From positions 1 through 64,000 of the forward strand of contig NZ_LSLK01000163.1 in the NCBI RefSeq assembly GCF_002257705.1: DNA of 64,000 nt, read 5' to 3'. This stretch comes from Sporomusa silvacetica DSM 10669. Its GTDB lineage: Bacteria; Bacillota; Negativicutes; Sporomusales; Sporomusaceae. Shown piece by piece: positions 37,580 through 45,691 of the stretch. Under the pieces are notes generated by a model that saw only the letters and a list, made by a program, of their open reading frames with translations, did not search any database and was not told where the DNA came from. Each line of letters begins with the position of its first letter. Positions within the stretch are counted from its first letter, which is position 1. A program made the position numbers and the translations under genes.

Positions 37580-37702
37580 ATGCCTCAGATTTCACTTAAT
37601 ACAACTAAGCCGGTCATATGTCCGCAATGTAAAAAAGTTAATATTAAGGGATCAACAAAGTGCAAAAAATGTGGTGCTGATTTGACAGCAAAACAAGAAT
37701 AA
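37580..37702 (+). CDS. 40-residue zinc-ribbon protein
   Basis: The frame runs from ATG 37580 to TAA 37702. The product begins MPQISLNTTKPVICPQC and has CPQC and CKKCGADL, a minimal zinc ribbon. GGGGGGAG precedes the ATG at about seven bases. It is the third gene of module B, 100 bases after the ferredoxin gene. Confidence 0.72.
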   Translation: MPQISLNTTKPVICPQCKKVNIKGSTKCKKCGADLTAKQE

Positions 37703-37886
37703 CACAAAGGTATCCCCAAATAACATCGATATCAGTTTTGATCATTTATTTCGTAGAATCGGATTGATGACAATATTGTGTATCCTTGGAGTAATTGCTG
37801 AAAAAGACTGTGTTAAAAATAATTTCTTGTTTTTAACACAGTCCTTTGACCAAGATCGAGAACTTCTGATATTTGAGGAGAATTTT

Positions 37887-38174
37887 ATGAACTGCGGTGT
37901 TTGCAGACCGTATTGCAGCAAATGTAAACCGCCGATGGAAAAACCGCTTTTTTGCAGTCATTGTGGAACTTATACTTTCCGCTTAAAGGCAATAGACAAT
38001 AAGTGTAAAAAATGCGGAAGTCAATTGCCTAAACCTGTTTACAACATTGTAAAATGCTTGTATAGCGGGATGTTGTGTGCAAATCCATGCGGAAAATCAA
38101 AAAAACAACGATTGGACGGTATTGCCCGGAAATGTCTGCTTAACACACCCCCACCGGATGGTGCTGTTACCTAA
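37887..38174 (+). CDS. Cys-rich double zinc-ribbon protein of module B
   Basis: The 95-residue product (MNCGVCRPYCSKCKPPMEKP...) shares its Cys layout and the LCANPCGK motif with the proteins at 25028 and 29967. It has four paired-Cys sites. GAGGAG lies six bases before ATG 37887; a longer frame from 37764 has no ribosome site. It is probably a divergent paralogue serving module B. Confidence 0.72.
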   Translation: MNCGVCRPYCSKCKPPMEKPLFCSHCGTYTFRLKAIDNKCKKCGSQLPKPVYNIVKCLYSGMLCANPCGKSKKQRLDGIARKCLLNTPPPDGAVT

Positions 38175-38340
38175 GAATCCCAAACCATCATTAGGTGCGT
38201 GTGTTTATGAGATTGTCAGCCAAAATATGAGTGGCGAAGTTTGAAGTAGAGCCTGGCATAGATTTCTAGGGTTAGAGTAGCTTTGGTAGATTATATCAAT
38301 TGACCTGGTTCATTTTAAAATATATTCAAGGAGGAATAAT

Positions 38341-38469
38341 ATGTGTTTTCGTCCCGCGGCTGTTTCTAAGCCGATTGAGTGCCCTAATTGCAAAAAGAAG
38401 GTTGCAAGCGTTGGAGGAAAAAGACTAAAACAATGCCCATACTGCAAAGAAGATTTACCTGAAAAGTAA
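38341..38469 (+). CDS. 42-residue zinc-ribbon protein
   Basis: The product starts MCFRPAAVSKPIECPNCKKK and has CPNC and CPYC pairs. AGGAGG lies six bases before the ATG. It is a clear paralogue of the 44-residue protein at 19074 (shared MCFRP-A-SK-I-CP-C). It closes module B, right before the right copy of the 46-bp repeat. Confidence 0.75.
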   Translation: MCFRPAAVSKPIECPNCKKKVASVGGKRLKQCPYCKEDLPEK

Positions 38470-38485
38470 TAGTTAAATACTCAAC

Positions 38486-38531
38486 TTTCGCAGCATAAAT
38501 TAGGCAGGTAAGCCTTGATATAACTAGGTAG
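38486..38531. repeat. 46-bp direct repeat, right copy
   Basis: Exact copy of 31500-31545, directly after the last zinc-ribbon gene. Confidence 0.92.
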
Positions 38532-38577
38532 CCTTGCAAATATAATTATATATGCTGACTTATCTCAAAAGCTTAAA

Positions 38578-38625
38578 AACTCCTGCCAATCAAACAAGAT
38601 TTGACAGGAGTTCTATCTATTTTTC
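38578..38625 (+). terminator. Terminator-like hairpin after module B
   Basis: AACTCCTG pairs with CAGGAGTT, with an inner CAAATC-like pairing, and a T-rich tail follows (CTATCTATTTTT). Confidence 0.6.
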
Positions 38626-38703
38626 ATTGTTATCAATAATATGGCTCTTTTCCAATCTATTTCTTATCCACAATATTGTTTTTACGAAAAAGCAGCTATT
38701 CTC

Positions 38704-38884
38704 GCCGCGCAATTCGCGGCTCCCTTGCTGCCGGCAGGCCCGTCCGCACGGGACGCGGAGGTGTGGGTTTGGCCGCCGTGGCCGGTGCGTTCCCTGCTCA
38801 ATAACGAATAGCAACCAGGCAGGCTTACGCTGAGCGGCCACATGGTTTTGGTGGCTGCTCATGGTAAGCCGTTTCATTGGCAGC
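38704..38884. repeat. Dispersed GC-rich structured element, copy 2
   Basis: This is the partner of 9027-9207 and leads into the large GC-rich block that follows. Conserved hairpins include GCCGCG...CGCGGC and CCCGT...ACGGG. Confidence 0.6.
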
Positions 38885-38929
38885 CAGCATAGTGGTTGAC
38901 GACTTCCCCTTCCCGTTTATTCGTCGGGA

Positions 38930-39650
38930 GGGGGATTAAGGGGGTGGGTCCTTTAGAGCGGAGCCAGGCCGTCTGCTGCCGCCGCCGTCTAATTGCCTCC
39001 AAGCTGAGTGGAGGCCCTGCCGTGGCCGCGTACCCCCCAATTTGTTCGGCCGCTCCTTAGCGGGGGGTTTGGGGGGTAGTCCTTCCCGCAGGGCGCCCGG
39101 AGTCCTCCCTTCCCCCCGAATTTAATTGCGGCCCACCGCTTACTGGCAGCGCCAATTAGGTGGGATGGGGGGCTCGGGGGGAAGGGAGGACGGAGAGTGG
39201 ACACACGCTTTTGGTGTCCACGGGGCGGGACGGGCGCCGCCACGGCAGGGCTGGAACGACTGTTAGCATTTGGCTTAGGCGAGTGGCAGCAGGTGGCCTG
39301 GCGGAGCGGTTGGTTTCGTGCTTTGTTTTCGTTCCCGGCGGTCGGCAGGACGCCCGGCTGGGTCGGTCGATGGTTTTTCGGCCGGACTTGCCGGAGTGTC
39401 CTGCCGAGGCCCCGCGCAACGTGCGGGGCCAGCCGTCGTACCCCCGGCAGGTCTGGGTGCGAGTGCAAGGAGCTTCCTGGCCTGCTCCCCTGCTAAGCTG
39501 ACGAATAGCCGCCCGGCAGGATACGACTCTAAGCGCCAGCGGTGGCTGGCCGGGAGCGGATGAGGAGAGTGCAGTGAAACGGAACGCCGCAAGAAGCGGA
39601 CGGTCAACCATAGAGTGGTATCCGTCTTTTAGCCACTGAGCGGAGCAGAC
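38930..39650. ncRNA. Large GC-rich region with many long inverted repeats (candidate structured RNA)
   Basis: About 720 bases are far richer in G+C than the rest of the window. Open frames in it have Arg/Pro/Ala-rich products with no family resemblance and no ribosome sites. Perfect inverted repeats are numerous: GCCTCCA/TGGAGGC (38994-39014), TACCCCCCAA/TTGGGGGGTA (about 39030-39080), an 18-bp pair GTCCTCCCTTCCCCCCGA and complement (about 39100-39190), GTGGACAC/GTGTCCAC (about 39197-39221), GGCAGGAC/GTCCTGCC (about 39345-39405) and GGCCCCGC/GCGGGGCC (about 39408-39432). Nested long-range pairs of this kind suggest a large folded RNA. Strand is undecided. Confidence 0.4.
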
Positions 39651-39868
39651 CAATCATTATTTCAGGATCACGATCTACCGCCTTATCAAACTACTGACAG
39701 CCTATCTGTCAAAGGAGAATCAGGAACACTTCCAGCAACGTCTTCTCCGCCCCGTTTCTTTACCACAAAAATTTATTTTCGTTTGTGAGATAATATGCTA
39801 ATACATTGCATTATAAAGCAAAAAAGGAAAACTAATCCTTGACAGCAGCTTCTAACCAGATTTATAAT

Positions 39869-39882
39869 TTGACTGAAGTCAA
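39869..39882. promoter_or_regulatory. TetR operator-like palindrome, site 1
   Basis: TTGACT-GA-AGTCAA lies 16 bases before the TetR ATG. The core TGACT-NN-AGTCA recurs at 40601 and 40863 before the efflux operon. Confidence 0.65.
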
Positions 39883-39898
39883 TTAACGAGGTGATATC

Positions 39899-40522
39899 AT
39901 GGCCCGCCCTCAACAAGACCCCCAACTAAGAATAACCGAGATCATCGATGCTGCCGAAACGCTGTTTTATTCCAAAGGCTATCATGAAACCGCCATCAGT
40001 GACATCGTTAAAAAAATGGGCGTCGCTCAGGGAACATTTTATTATTATTTTAAGTCGAAAGATGATCTATTAGACGCTCTGATAAATCGTCACCTATCAA
40101 CGCTCATATCGGCAATTATACCAGTAATTAATTCTAACAACATTATTCCGCCAAAAAAAATCGAATCGACACTACAAGACATATTCTGCAACATTCATTA
40201 TAAAAACGAGTTGCTTTTTTATTTTTTGTACAATGACCGAACTCTGCATCTCCTGGACAAGATATACCGACAGACAAAACAGCTACTGTCACCCCTGCTG
40301 CTAAAAATTATTGACGAAGGCAACCAGCAGAATTACTTTCATGTTTCTCAGCCTCTGCCTGCAATAAATTTAATCTTATCCATCATTCAAAGCCTGCTTG
40401 ACGCAATTTATGAAAAATCATCAACCGAATTATTACTATGTCAGTTTAAGCTAGCGGTAGATCTTATTGAAAAGGCATTGGGGGCTCAAGAAGGAACTAT
40501 ACATATAAACTTAGCGTTATAG
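39899..40522 (+). CDS. TetR-family regulator of efflux operon
   Basis: The 207-residue product has an N-terminal TetR HTH (about 10-60: ITEIIDAAETLFYSKGYHETAISDIVKKMGVAQGTFYYYF) and a helical ligand-binding C-terminus. GAGGTG precedes the ATG. It lies directly upstream of and in line with the RND efflux genes. Three copies of one palindrome, one before its own gene and two before the efflux genes, suggest autoregulation and repression of the operon. Confidence 0.85.
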   Translation: MARPQQDPQLRITEIIDAAETLFYSKGYHETAISDIVKKMGVAQGTFYYYFKSKDDLLDALINRHLSTLISAIIPVINSNNIIPPKKIESTLQDIFCNIHYKNELLFYFLYNDRTLHLLDKIYRQTKQLLSPLLLKIIDEGNQQNYFHVSQPLPAINLILSIIQSLLDAIYEKSSTELLLCQFKLAVDLIEKALGAQEGTIHINLAL

Positions 40523-40600
40523 ACATTTGAATGGTATTTTCTAAAACCATAAACCGCCATCCAGTATATTAATTGATTGACGATTTTTTTGTTGATTAAT

Positions 40601-40612
40601 TGACTCTAGTCA
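40601..40612. promoter_or_regulatory. TetR operator-like palindrome, site 2
   Basis: TGACT-CT-AGTCA, in unit 1 of the tandem duplication. Confidence 0.6.
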
Positions 40613-40751
40613 TTTAATCAACTTAGTGTGCAATGCCGAATTCATTCTCACCTCAATACAGGAAAAATACACTGACCAATCAACCAGACGAGGATACCAA
40701 ATTACAACATTATGGAATATCAATTAGCTAAATATCAGAGAGGATAAAAAA

Positions 40752-40832
40752 ATGTGCACAAACATTCATGGCATACCTGTTGTAACAAACCCGTCATTGT
40801 CACGGGAAGAAACCAACAAACCAGTATCTTAA
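40752..40832 (+). pseudogene. Truncated copy of the 72-residue gene
   Basis: ATG 40752 starts MCTNIHGIPVVTNPSLSREE, parallel to the intact gene at 41015. It stops at TAA 40830 after 26 codons, at the junction of the tandem duplication. Confidence 0.85.
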
Positions 40833-40862
40833 TCGGATTGACGATTTTTTTTGCTAATTAAC

Positions 40863-40874
40863 TGACTCTAGTCA
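40863..40874. promoter_or_regulatory. TetR operator-like palindrome, site 3
   Basis: TGACT-CT-AGTCA, in unit 2, directly upstream of the intact 72-residue gene. Confidence 0.6.
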
Positions 40875-41014
40875 TTTAATTAGTTTAGTGTGCAATGCCG
40901 AATTCATTCTCGCCTCAATACAGGAAAAATACACTGACCAATCAGCCAGAAGAGGATACCAAATTACAACATTATGGAATACCAATTAGCTAAATATCAG
41001 AGAGGACAACAAAA

Positions 41015-41233
41015 ATGTGTACAAGCATTCATGGCATACCTGTTGTAACAGACCCGTCATTATCACGAGAAGAAACCAACAAACTTATTTCCGACCTCAT
41101 TCAAGACTGTGCTTGGGAAGGCAGACAACTCGGAAGAGTTGAGCTTATCCGCTACGGAGAATGGGTTCATGTCTGTTCTTATGAACGACCTTCCATCAAA
41201 CTTGTTTCCGTAAAAATAACAACCGAGGAGTGA
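41015..41233 (+). CDS. Small conserved-looking protein leading the efflux operon
   Basis: The 72-residue product (MCTSIHGIPVVTDPSLSREE...) is soluble and acidic with three Cys. No family is recognised. GAGAGGA precedes the ATG. It is four bases before the adaptor gene, so it is co-transcribed with the RND genes under the TetR operators. Its duplicated start region argues that the leader has been under recombination. Confidence 0.65.
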   Translation: MCTSIHGIPVVTDPSLSREETNKLISDLIQDCAWEGRQLGRVELIRYGEWVHVCSYERPSIKLVSVKITTEE

Positions 41234-41237
41234 AATC

Positions 41238-42365
41238 ATGAAACCGTTCCATTTGTTAACAAAATTATCAAGAAAAAAAGTTTATTACGGTTTAACTGCA
41301 GCAGTAGTAGGATTATGTATCATCGGCGGTGTTATCTGGAAAGAACACAGCCGCCCCCAGGCTACAGTCGAAGATATTCCAATAGTACGCACTACCGTAA
41401 TTGGCACTACGGCAAATGCACAAGGCTATACCTATTCCGGTGAAGTGCGCGGACGCTATGAAAGCCAGCTGGCTTTTCAGATCAGTGGAAAAATTATCAA
41501 AAGGAATGTTCAACTGGGCAGCCTAATAAATGCCGGTGATGTGCTCATGCAAATTGATGCTAAGGATGTTGCCCAAACGGTAAATAATTATTCCGCTCAG
41601 GTGGATTCGGCTGTATCCAGACTGCAATTGGCAGAAAGCGATCTTAAACGGTATCGTGAGTTATTAGCTGGCGGCGCTATCAGCCAATCCCAATACGACC
41701 AGTATGCTAACGCCTATAACGTAGCCGCTGCCGGCGTGCGGCAAGCTCAGGCACAATATACGCAAGGATCTAACCAATTTGACTATACCCTTCTACAAGC
41801 CGATAAACCGGGAGTTGTATCCAGCATCTCTGCTGAAATAGGTCAAGTGGTCAGTGCTGGGCAAACCATTGTAACCATAGTACAGGATGGCGAACGGGAA
41901 GTCGAAATTAGTGTGCCAGAAAATCGCATAGAAGAACTACGCAACGCCACTCAGCTTAAAGTCGCTTTTTGGGCACTTTCCAATTTGACAATAGACGGCA
42001 AGGTAAGAGAAATTGCTCCCATGGCGGATTCAACCACCCGTACATTCAAAGTCCGCGTTAGTCTGCTAAACCTGCCGCCGGAAATAAAATTAGGCATGAC
42101 TGCCGCCGTTACTGTTGTTGGCAGCAACGTGCAGCAAACTGTGAATATTCCCTTGGCAGCGATTTATCAAGAAACGGGGGATACCCCTGCTGTTTGGGTG
42201 GTAAAAAATGATGTGCTAACCCTACGGCCGATTACAATCGGCAACTTCGGCAACGGAACCATTGAGGTGCTCGGCGGCTTGCAGCCAGGTGACCGCATTG
42301 TAACCGCCGGAGTACATAAACTCAAAGAAGGACAAAAAGTCAAGGTTGGCGGTGATTCGATATGA
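41238..42365 (+). CDS. RND efflux periplasmic adaptor (HlyD/MFP family)
   Basis: The 375-residue product has an N-terminal membrane anchor (about 15-35), a lipoyl half-motif around residues 65-105 (SGEVRGRYESQLAFQISGKI), a coiled-coil hairpin (about 110-175), the second lipoyl half (ADKPGVVSSISAEIGQVV) and beta-barrel and membrane-proximal domains. It should bridge the inner-membrane permease to an outer-membrane channel, which fits a diderm cell. Its stop overlaps the permease start as ATGA. No TolC-like gene is nearby. Confidence 0.9.
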   Translation: MKPFHLLTKLSRKKVYYGLTAAVVGLCIIGGVIWKEHSRPQATVEDIPIVRTTVIGTTANAQGYTYSGEVRGRYESQLAFQISGKIIKRNVQLGSLINAGDVLMQIDAKDVAQTVNNYSAQVDSAVSRLQLAESDLKRYRELLAGGAISQSQYDQYANAYNVAAAGVRQAQAQYTQGSNQFDYTLLQADKPGVVSSISAEIGQVVSAGQTIVTIVQDGEREVEISVPENRIEELRNATQLKVAFWALSNLTIDGKVREIAPMADSTTRTFKVRVSLLNLPPEIKLGMTAAVTVVGSNVQQTVNIPLAAIYQETGDTPAVWVVKNDVLTLRPITIGNFGNGTIEVLGGLQPGDRIVTAGVHKLKEGQKVKVGGDSI

Positions 42366-43132
42366 AGAACCTTAACCTGACCGAATGGGCGCTCGGTCAC
42401 AAACAATTTATCTACTTTTTTATTGCCCTTTTCTTTATCGCCGGTATTTTCTCTTACAAAAATTTAGGCCGTATGGAGGACCCAGACTTTACCATCAAAC
42501 AGATGGTAGTCAGTGTCGCTTGGCCGGGGGCCACTGCCCGCCAGATGGAAGAACAAGTTACCGACAAGATTGAAAAAAAATTGCAAGACTTACCAGGACT
42601 TAAGTATCTGAAAAGTTACTCCACGCCGGGTCGTACCGTCATTTACGTTAATTTAAAAGAAGCCGTACTGCAGAAAGATGTTCGCTCCCGCTGGGTTGAA
42701 GCCCGCAATATGGTCAACGACATGAAAGGAACGCTCCCCAACGGCGTAACCGATCCAGCGTTTAACGACCGATTTGACGAGGTATACGGTGTCGTCTACG
42801 CCCTAACCGGCGACGGTTATACCTATGAAGAAATGCGGGAAAAGGCCGAAAGAATCCGTCGAATCCTGCTTGATGTTCCCAGCATCAAAAAAGTTCAGCT
42901 TCTTGGTGTACAAACCGAAAAAATTTATATTGAAATAGAGAACAGCAAACTGGCGCAACTGGGGATAGATCCAAGTTTAATTACTACTACCCTGCAGGCG
43001 CAAAATGCTATGACAGCATCCGGTATGCTGGAGACCTCGTCTGACAATGTGTACGGGTCACTGGAATGTTTGAGAATCTGGATGATATCCGCAATACTCC
43101 CATTCAAGCCAATGGGCGCACCTTCCGCTTAG
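42362..43132 (+). CDS. RND permease, N-terminal part (frameshifted)
   Basis: The first 230 or so residues are a normal RND start: a membrane helix, then the PN1 porter domain (MEDPDFTIKQMVVSVAWPG, GVTDPAFNDRFDEVYGVVYA). After SSDNVYG the sequence becomes unrelated and stops at 43132. The correct continuation (VTGMFENLDDIRN) is in the frame that holds the rest of the protein. One base appears missing near 43050. Whether this is a real mutation or a sequencing error cannot be told here. Confidence 0.82.
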   Translation: MKNLNLTEWALGHKQFIYFFIALFFIAGIFSYKNLGRMEDPDFTIKQMVVSVAWPGATARQMEEQVTDKIEKKLQDLPGLKYLKSYSTPGRTVIYVNLKEAVLQKDVRSRWVEARNMVNDMKGTLPNGVTDPAFNDRFDEVYGVVYALTGDGYTYEEMREKAERIRRILLDVPSIKKVQLLGVQTEKIYIEIENSKLAQLGIDPSLITTTLQAQNAMTASGMLETSSDNVYGSLECLRIWMISAILPFKPMGAPSA

Positions 43133-45453
43133 CTGATATTGCCAAAATCACCCGTGCCTACGCCGAACCGACCGACCCCAAGTTTTATTATAACGGCCAG
43201 CCGGCACTTGGCATTTCGCTGGCTATGGACTCTGGCGGCAACATCCTCACTCTAGGCGAGAATCTGGAAAAAACGATTGATCAAATCACAAAAGAGCTTC
43301 CTGCCGGCCTGGAACTCCACCAGACGGTTAACCAGCCAAAAGTCGTAGAAACCTCGATTGATGAATTTATTGAATCCCTGGCGGAAGCCATCATCATTGT
43401 CCTGATTGTAAGCTTTGCCAGCCTGGGCATGCGCTCGGGTCTCATCGTAGCCCTGTGCATTCCGCTGGTTATTGCCATTGTTTTTACGTTCATGAAACTC
43501 ATGAGCATCGACCTACAAAGGATCTCCCTAGGCGCGCTCATCATTGCCTTAGGTCTTTTAGTTGATGATGCCATTATCACCATTGAAAGCATGGTCGTCA
43601 AACTCGAACAAGGCTGGACCCGCTTTAATGCCGCTTCCTTTGCCTATACCTCCACCGCTTATCCGCGTTTAACCGGTGAACTGATCACTTGTGCCGCTTT
43701 TATCCCCGTCGGCTTTGCTCAAGGCAGTGCGTCCGAGTATTGTGTGTCCATTTTTTCGGTTGTAACTATCTCTTTGCTCACTTCCTGGATTGTAGCCGGT
43801 ACGGCCACACCGCTGTTAGGTTATCTATTTATTAAAATCAAGCCCAAAACAGACGATGAAAACGAGCATGATCTATACAATACTCGGTTTTACCGCATCT
43901 TTAAACAGACGTTAACCTGGTGCCTGCTGCACCGTAAAGTCGTATTAATTGCCACCGTGGCTTCTTTTGTCGGCGCCATAGGCTTATTAGGATTCGTAAA
44001 ACAAGAATTTTTCCCATCTTCTTCCCGTCCGGAGCTCATCGTTCAGCTAGAACTGCAGGAGGGTGCATCGATAAAAAATACCGAAGAAGCAGCTCAGCAG
44101 TTTGCCAAAATACTAGAGGGCGATCCGCAAATTAGTTACTATACCTACCACGTAGGTGAAGGAGCTCCCCGATTTGTCTTAAGTTTTGAACCGACCTTCA
44201 ACAAACCAAACTTTTCCGAATTTATTATCGTCGCCAAAGACTACAACGCCCGGGACGAATTGCGCACTAAGCTCAGTAGGATTTTAAATGAACAGTTCCC
44301 CGAGGTCCATGCACATACCAAGTCCATCGCTTTAGGTCCTTCAGCCGATTATCCGGTTATGTTGCGCGTAAAGGGTTATGACCATGATCGAGTCCGGGAA
44401 TTAGCAGAGAAAGTTGCAACAGTCATGGAGGCCAATCCCGGGACGAAAAATGTCAACCTAAACTGGTCTGAGAAAAGTAAAGTCATGCATTTAGAAATTG
44501 ACCAGGACAAAGCCCGTAAATTAGGCGTCGCGTCCCAGGCGTTAGCTACTTCTCTCCAGGCCCAGTTGTCCGGAGCCTCCATTGCCGAATTCCGTGAAGA
44601 TGACAAAACTGTCAGCTTGGTCTCCCGCTTTGAAGCCCAGGACCGCAGCGACCCCTCGCGTATGAAAGACCTAAATATCCATATCGGTAATGGCAAATAT
44701 GTTCCGCTTGACCAAATTGCTAAAATCAGCTTTGCAACAGAGGACGGCTTAATTTACCGTCGTGATTTAAAACCTATGATTTTCGTACAGGCTGAAACCA
44801 AGCCTGGCGTAACAGGCGATGATGTTGCCGAGCAAGTATATAAAAACCTTGCCGAACTGCGCGCCAACCTGCCGCTAGGTTATAGTATTGAGTACGATGG
44901 TCCGAAAGAGAGCAGTATTGAAGGCGCTGGATTTCTCAGCGCACCTGTACCTGGCATGCTGATTGCCATTATGATTCTATTAATGATTCAATTGCAAAAT
45001 ATACCCAAAATGGTGCTAACTTTGCTGACTGCGCCGCTTGGCATTATTGGCGTAGCCGTCGGCCTCTTCCTAATGGGACGTCCGCTGGGGTTTGTCGTAC
45101 AATTAGGCATTTTGGCCTTAGCCGGTATCATTATGCGTAACTCCGTCATTTTGATGGATCAGATTGATCAGCAGCTAGTAGCCGGTGAAACTCTCTGGGA
45201 TGCCATTATTAACGCAACGGTTATCCGGTTCCGTCCCATCCTGCTGACGGCAGCTGCAGCAATCTTAGGCATGATTCCCTTGATTTCCAGCATCTTCTGG
45301 GGACCAATGGCCGTAGCCATTGCCGGCGGTCTGTTCGGCGCTACGATATTGACGCTCATCGTTCTGCCGGTTATGTATGCCGCCTGGTATAAGGCAAAGC
45401 CAACTGCAGAGGTACGATCTTCTGTATCCATTGATACTAGTCGTTCTGTTTGA
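43066..45453 (+). CDS. RND permease, C-terminal part (frameshifted)
   Basis: These 795 residues carry the rest of an RND multidrug or solvent efflux pump. It includes the TM2-6 block with LGLLVDDAIITIES (the proton-relay Asp pair), the second porter domain, and the last membrane block (GILALAGIIMRNSVILMDQID, PLISSIFWGPMAVAIAGG). Joined to the frame at 42362, total length is about 1030 residues, normal for the family. MFENLDD at 43066 is an internal Met, not a true start. The pump is probably non-functional unless the frameshift is artefactual. Confidence 0.85.
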   Translation: MFENLDDIRNTPIQANGRTFRLADIAKITRAYAEPTDPKFYYNGQPALGISLAMDSGGNILTLGENLEKTIDQITKELPAGLELHQTVNQPKVVETSIDEFIESLAEAIIIVLIVSFASLGMRSGLIVALCIPLVIAIVFTFMKLMSIDLQRISLGALIIALGLLVDDAIITIESMVVKLEQGWTRFNAASFAYTSTAYPRLTGELITCAAFIPVGFAQGSASEYCVSIFSVVTISLLTSWIVAGTATPLLGYLFIKIKPKTDDENEHDLYNTRFYRIFKQTLTWCLLHRKVVLIATVASFVGAIGLLGFVKQEFFPSSSRPELIVQLELQEGASIKNTEEAAQQFAKILEGDPQISYYTYHVGEGAPRFVLSFEPTFNKPNFSEFIIVAKDYNARDELRTKLSRILNEQFPEVHAHTKSIALGPSADYPVMLRVKGYDHDRVRELAEKVATVMEANPGTKNVNLNWSEKSKVMHLEIDQDKARKLGVASQALATSLQAQLSGASIAEFREDDKTVSLVSRFEAQDRSDPSRMKDLNIHIGNGKYVPLDQIAKISFATEDGLIYRRDLKPMIFVQAETKPGVTGDDVAEQVYKNLAELRANLPLGYSIEYDGPKESSIEGAGFLSAPVPGMLIAIMILLMIQLQNIPKMVLTLLTAPLGIIGVAVGLFLMGRPLGFVVQLGILALAGIIMRNSVILMDQIDQQLVAGETLWDAIINATVIRFRPILLTAAAAILGMIPLISSIFWGPMAVAIAGGLFGATILTLIVLPVMYAAWYKAKPTAEVRSSVSIDTSRSV

Positions 45454-45489
45454 TAGCAAGATTTTTTAAGTTATCCTCCAAAATGCAAA

Positions 45490-45640
45490 TTGGAACAAAA
45501 CAACTTTGACCTTATCGTCATTGGCAGCCGAGGCTTAGGAACCATTTCAGGCATACTCTTGGAAGTGTAAGCACCAATGTCACTGCTCATGCCAAATGTC
45601 AGGCTGTACGACACCGTATCAACCATAGCACTGATTCATT
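45490..45640 (+). pseudogene. Universal-stress-protein C-terminal remnant
   Basis: NNFDLIVIGSRGLGTISGIL is followed, after a frame change at about 45560, by GSVSTNVTAHAKCQAV. This is the ATP-binding end of UspA proteins (G-RG-G...LGSVS..V..HA.C.V). The N-terminal 100 or so residues are absent. Confidence 0.75.
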
Positions 45641-45691
45641 AACTTAACTTTCTTCCGGTGGAAATTCAATTCCAATTCAGGAGCTAGTGAT

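Larger units (their letters stand above)
40561..41083. repeat. Tandem duplication of about 260 bp (promoter, operator and gene start)
   Basis: Unit 1 (40561-40820) and unit 2 (40821-41083) are near-identical. Each has the operator-like palindrome, about 140 bases of leader, a ribosome site (GAGAGGA) and the first 23 codons of the small gene. Unit 1's gene copy is truncated where unit 2 begins. Confidence 0.92.

Noticed and set aside
39156..39653. Long minus- and plus-strand frames of 80-165 codons in the GC-rich block
   Set aside because: Products are Arg/Pro/Ala-rich, frames overlap on both strands as expected from high G+C, and none has a ribosome site or family motif.
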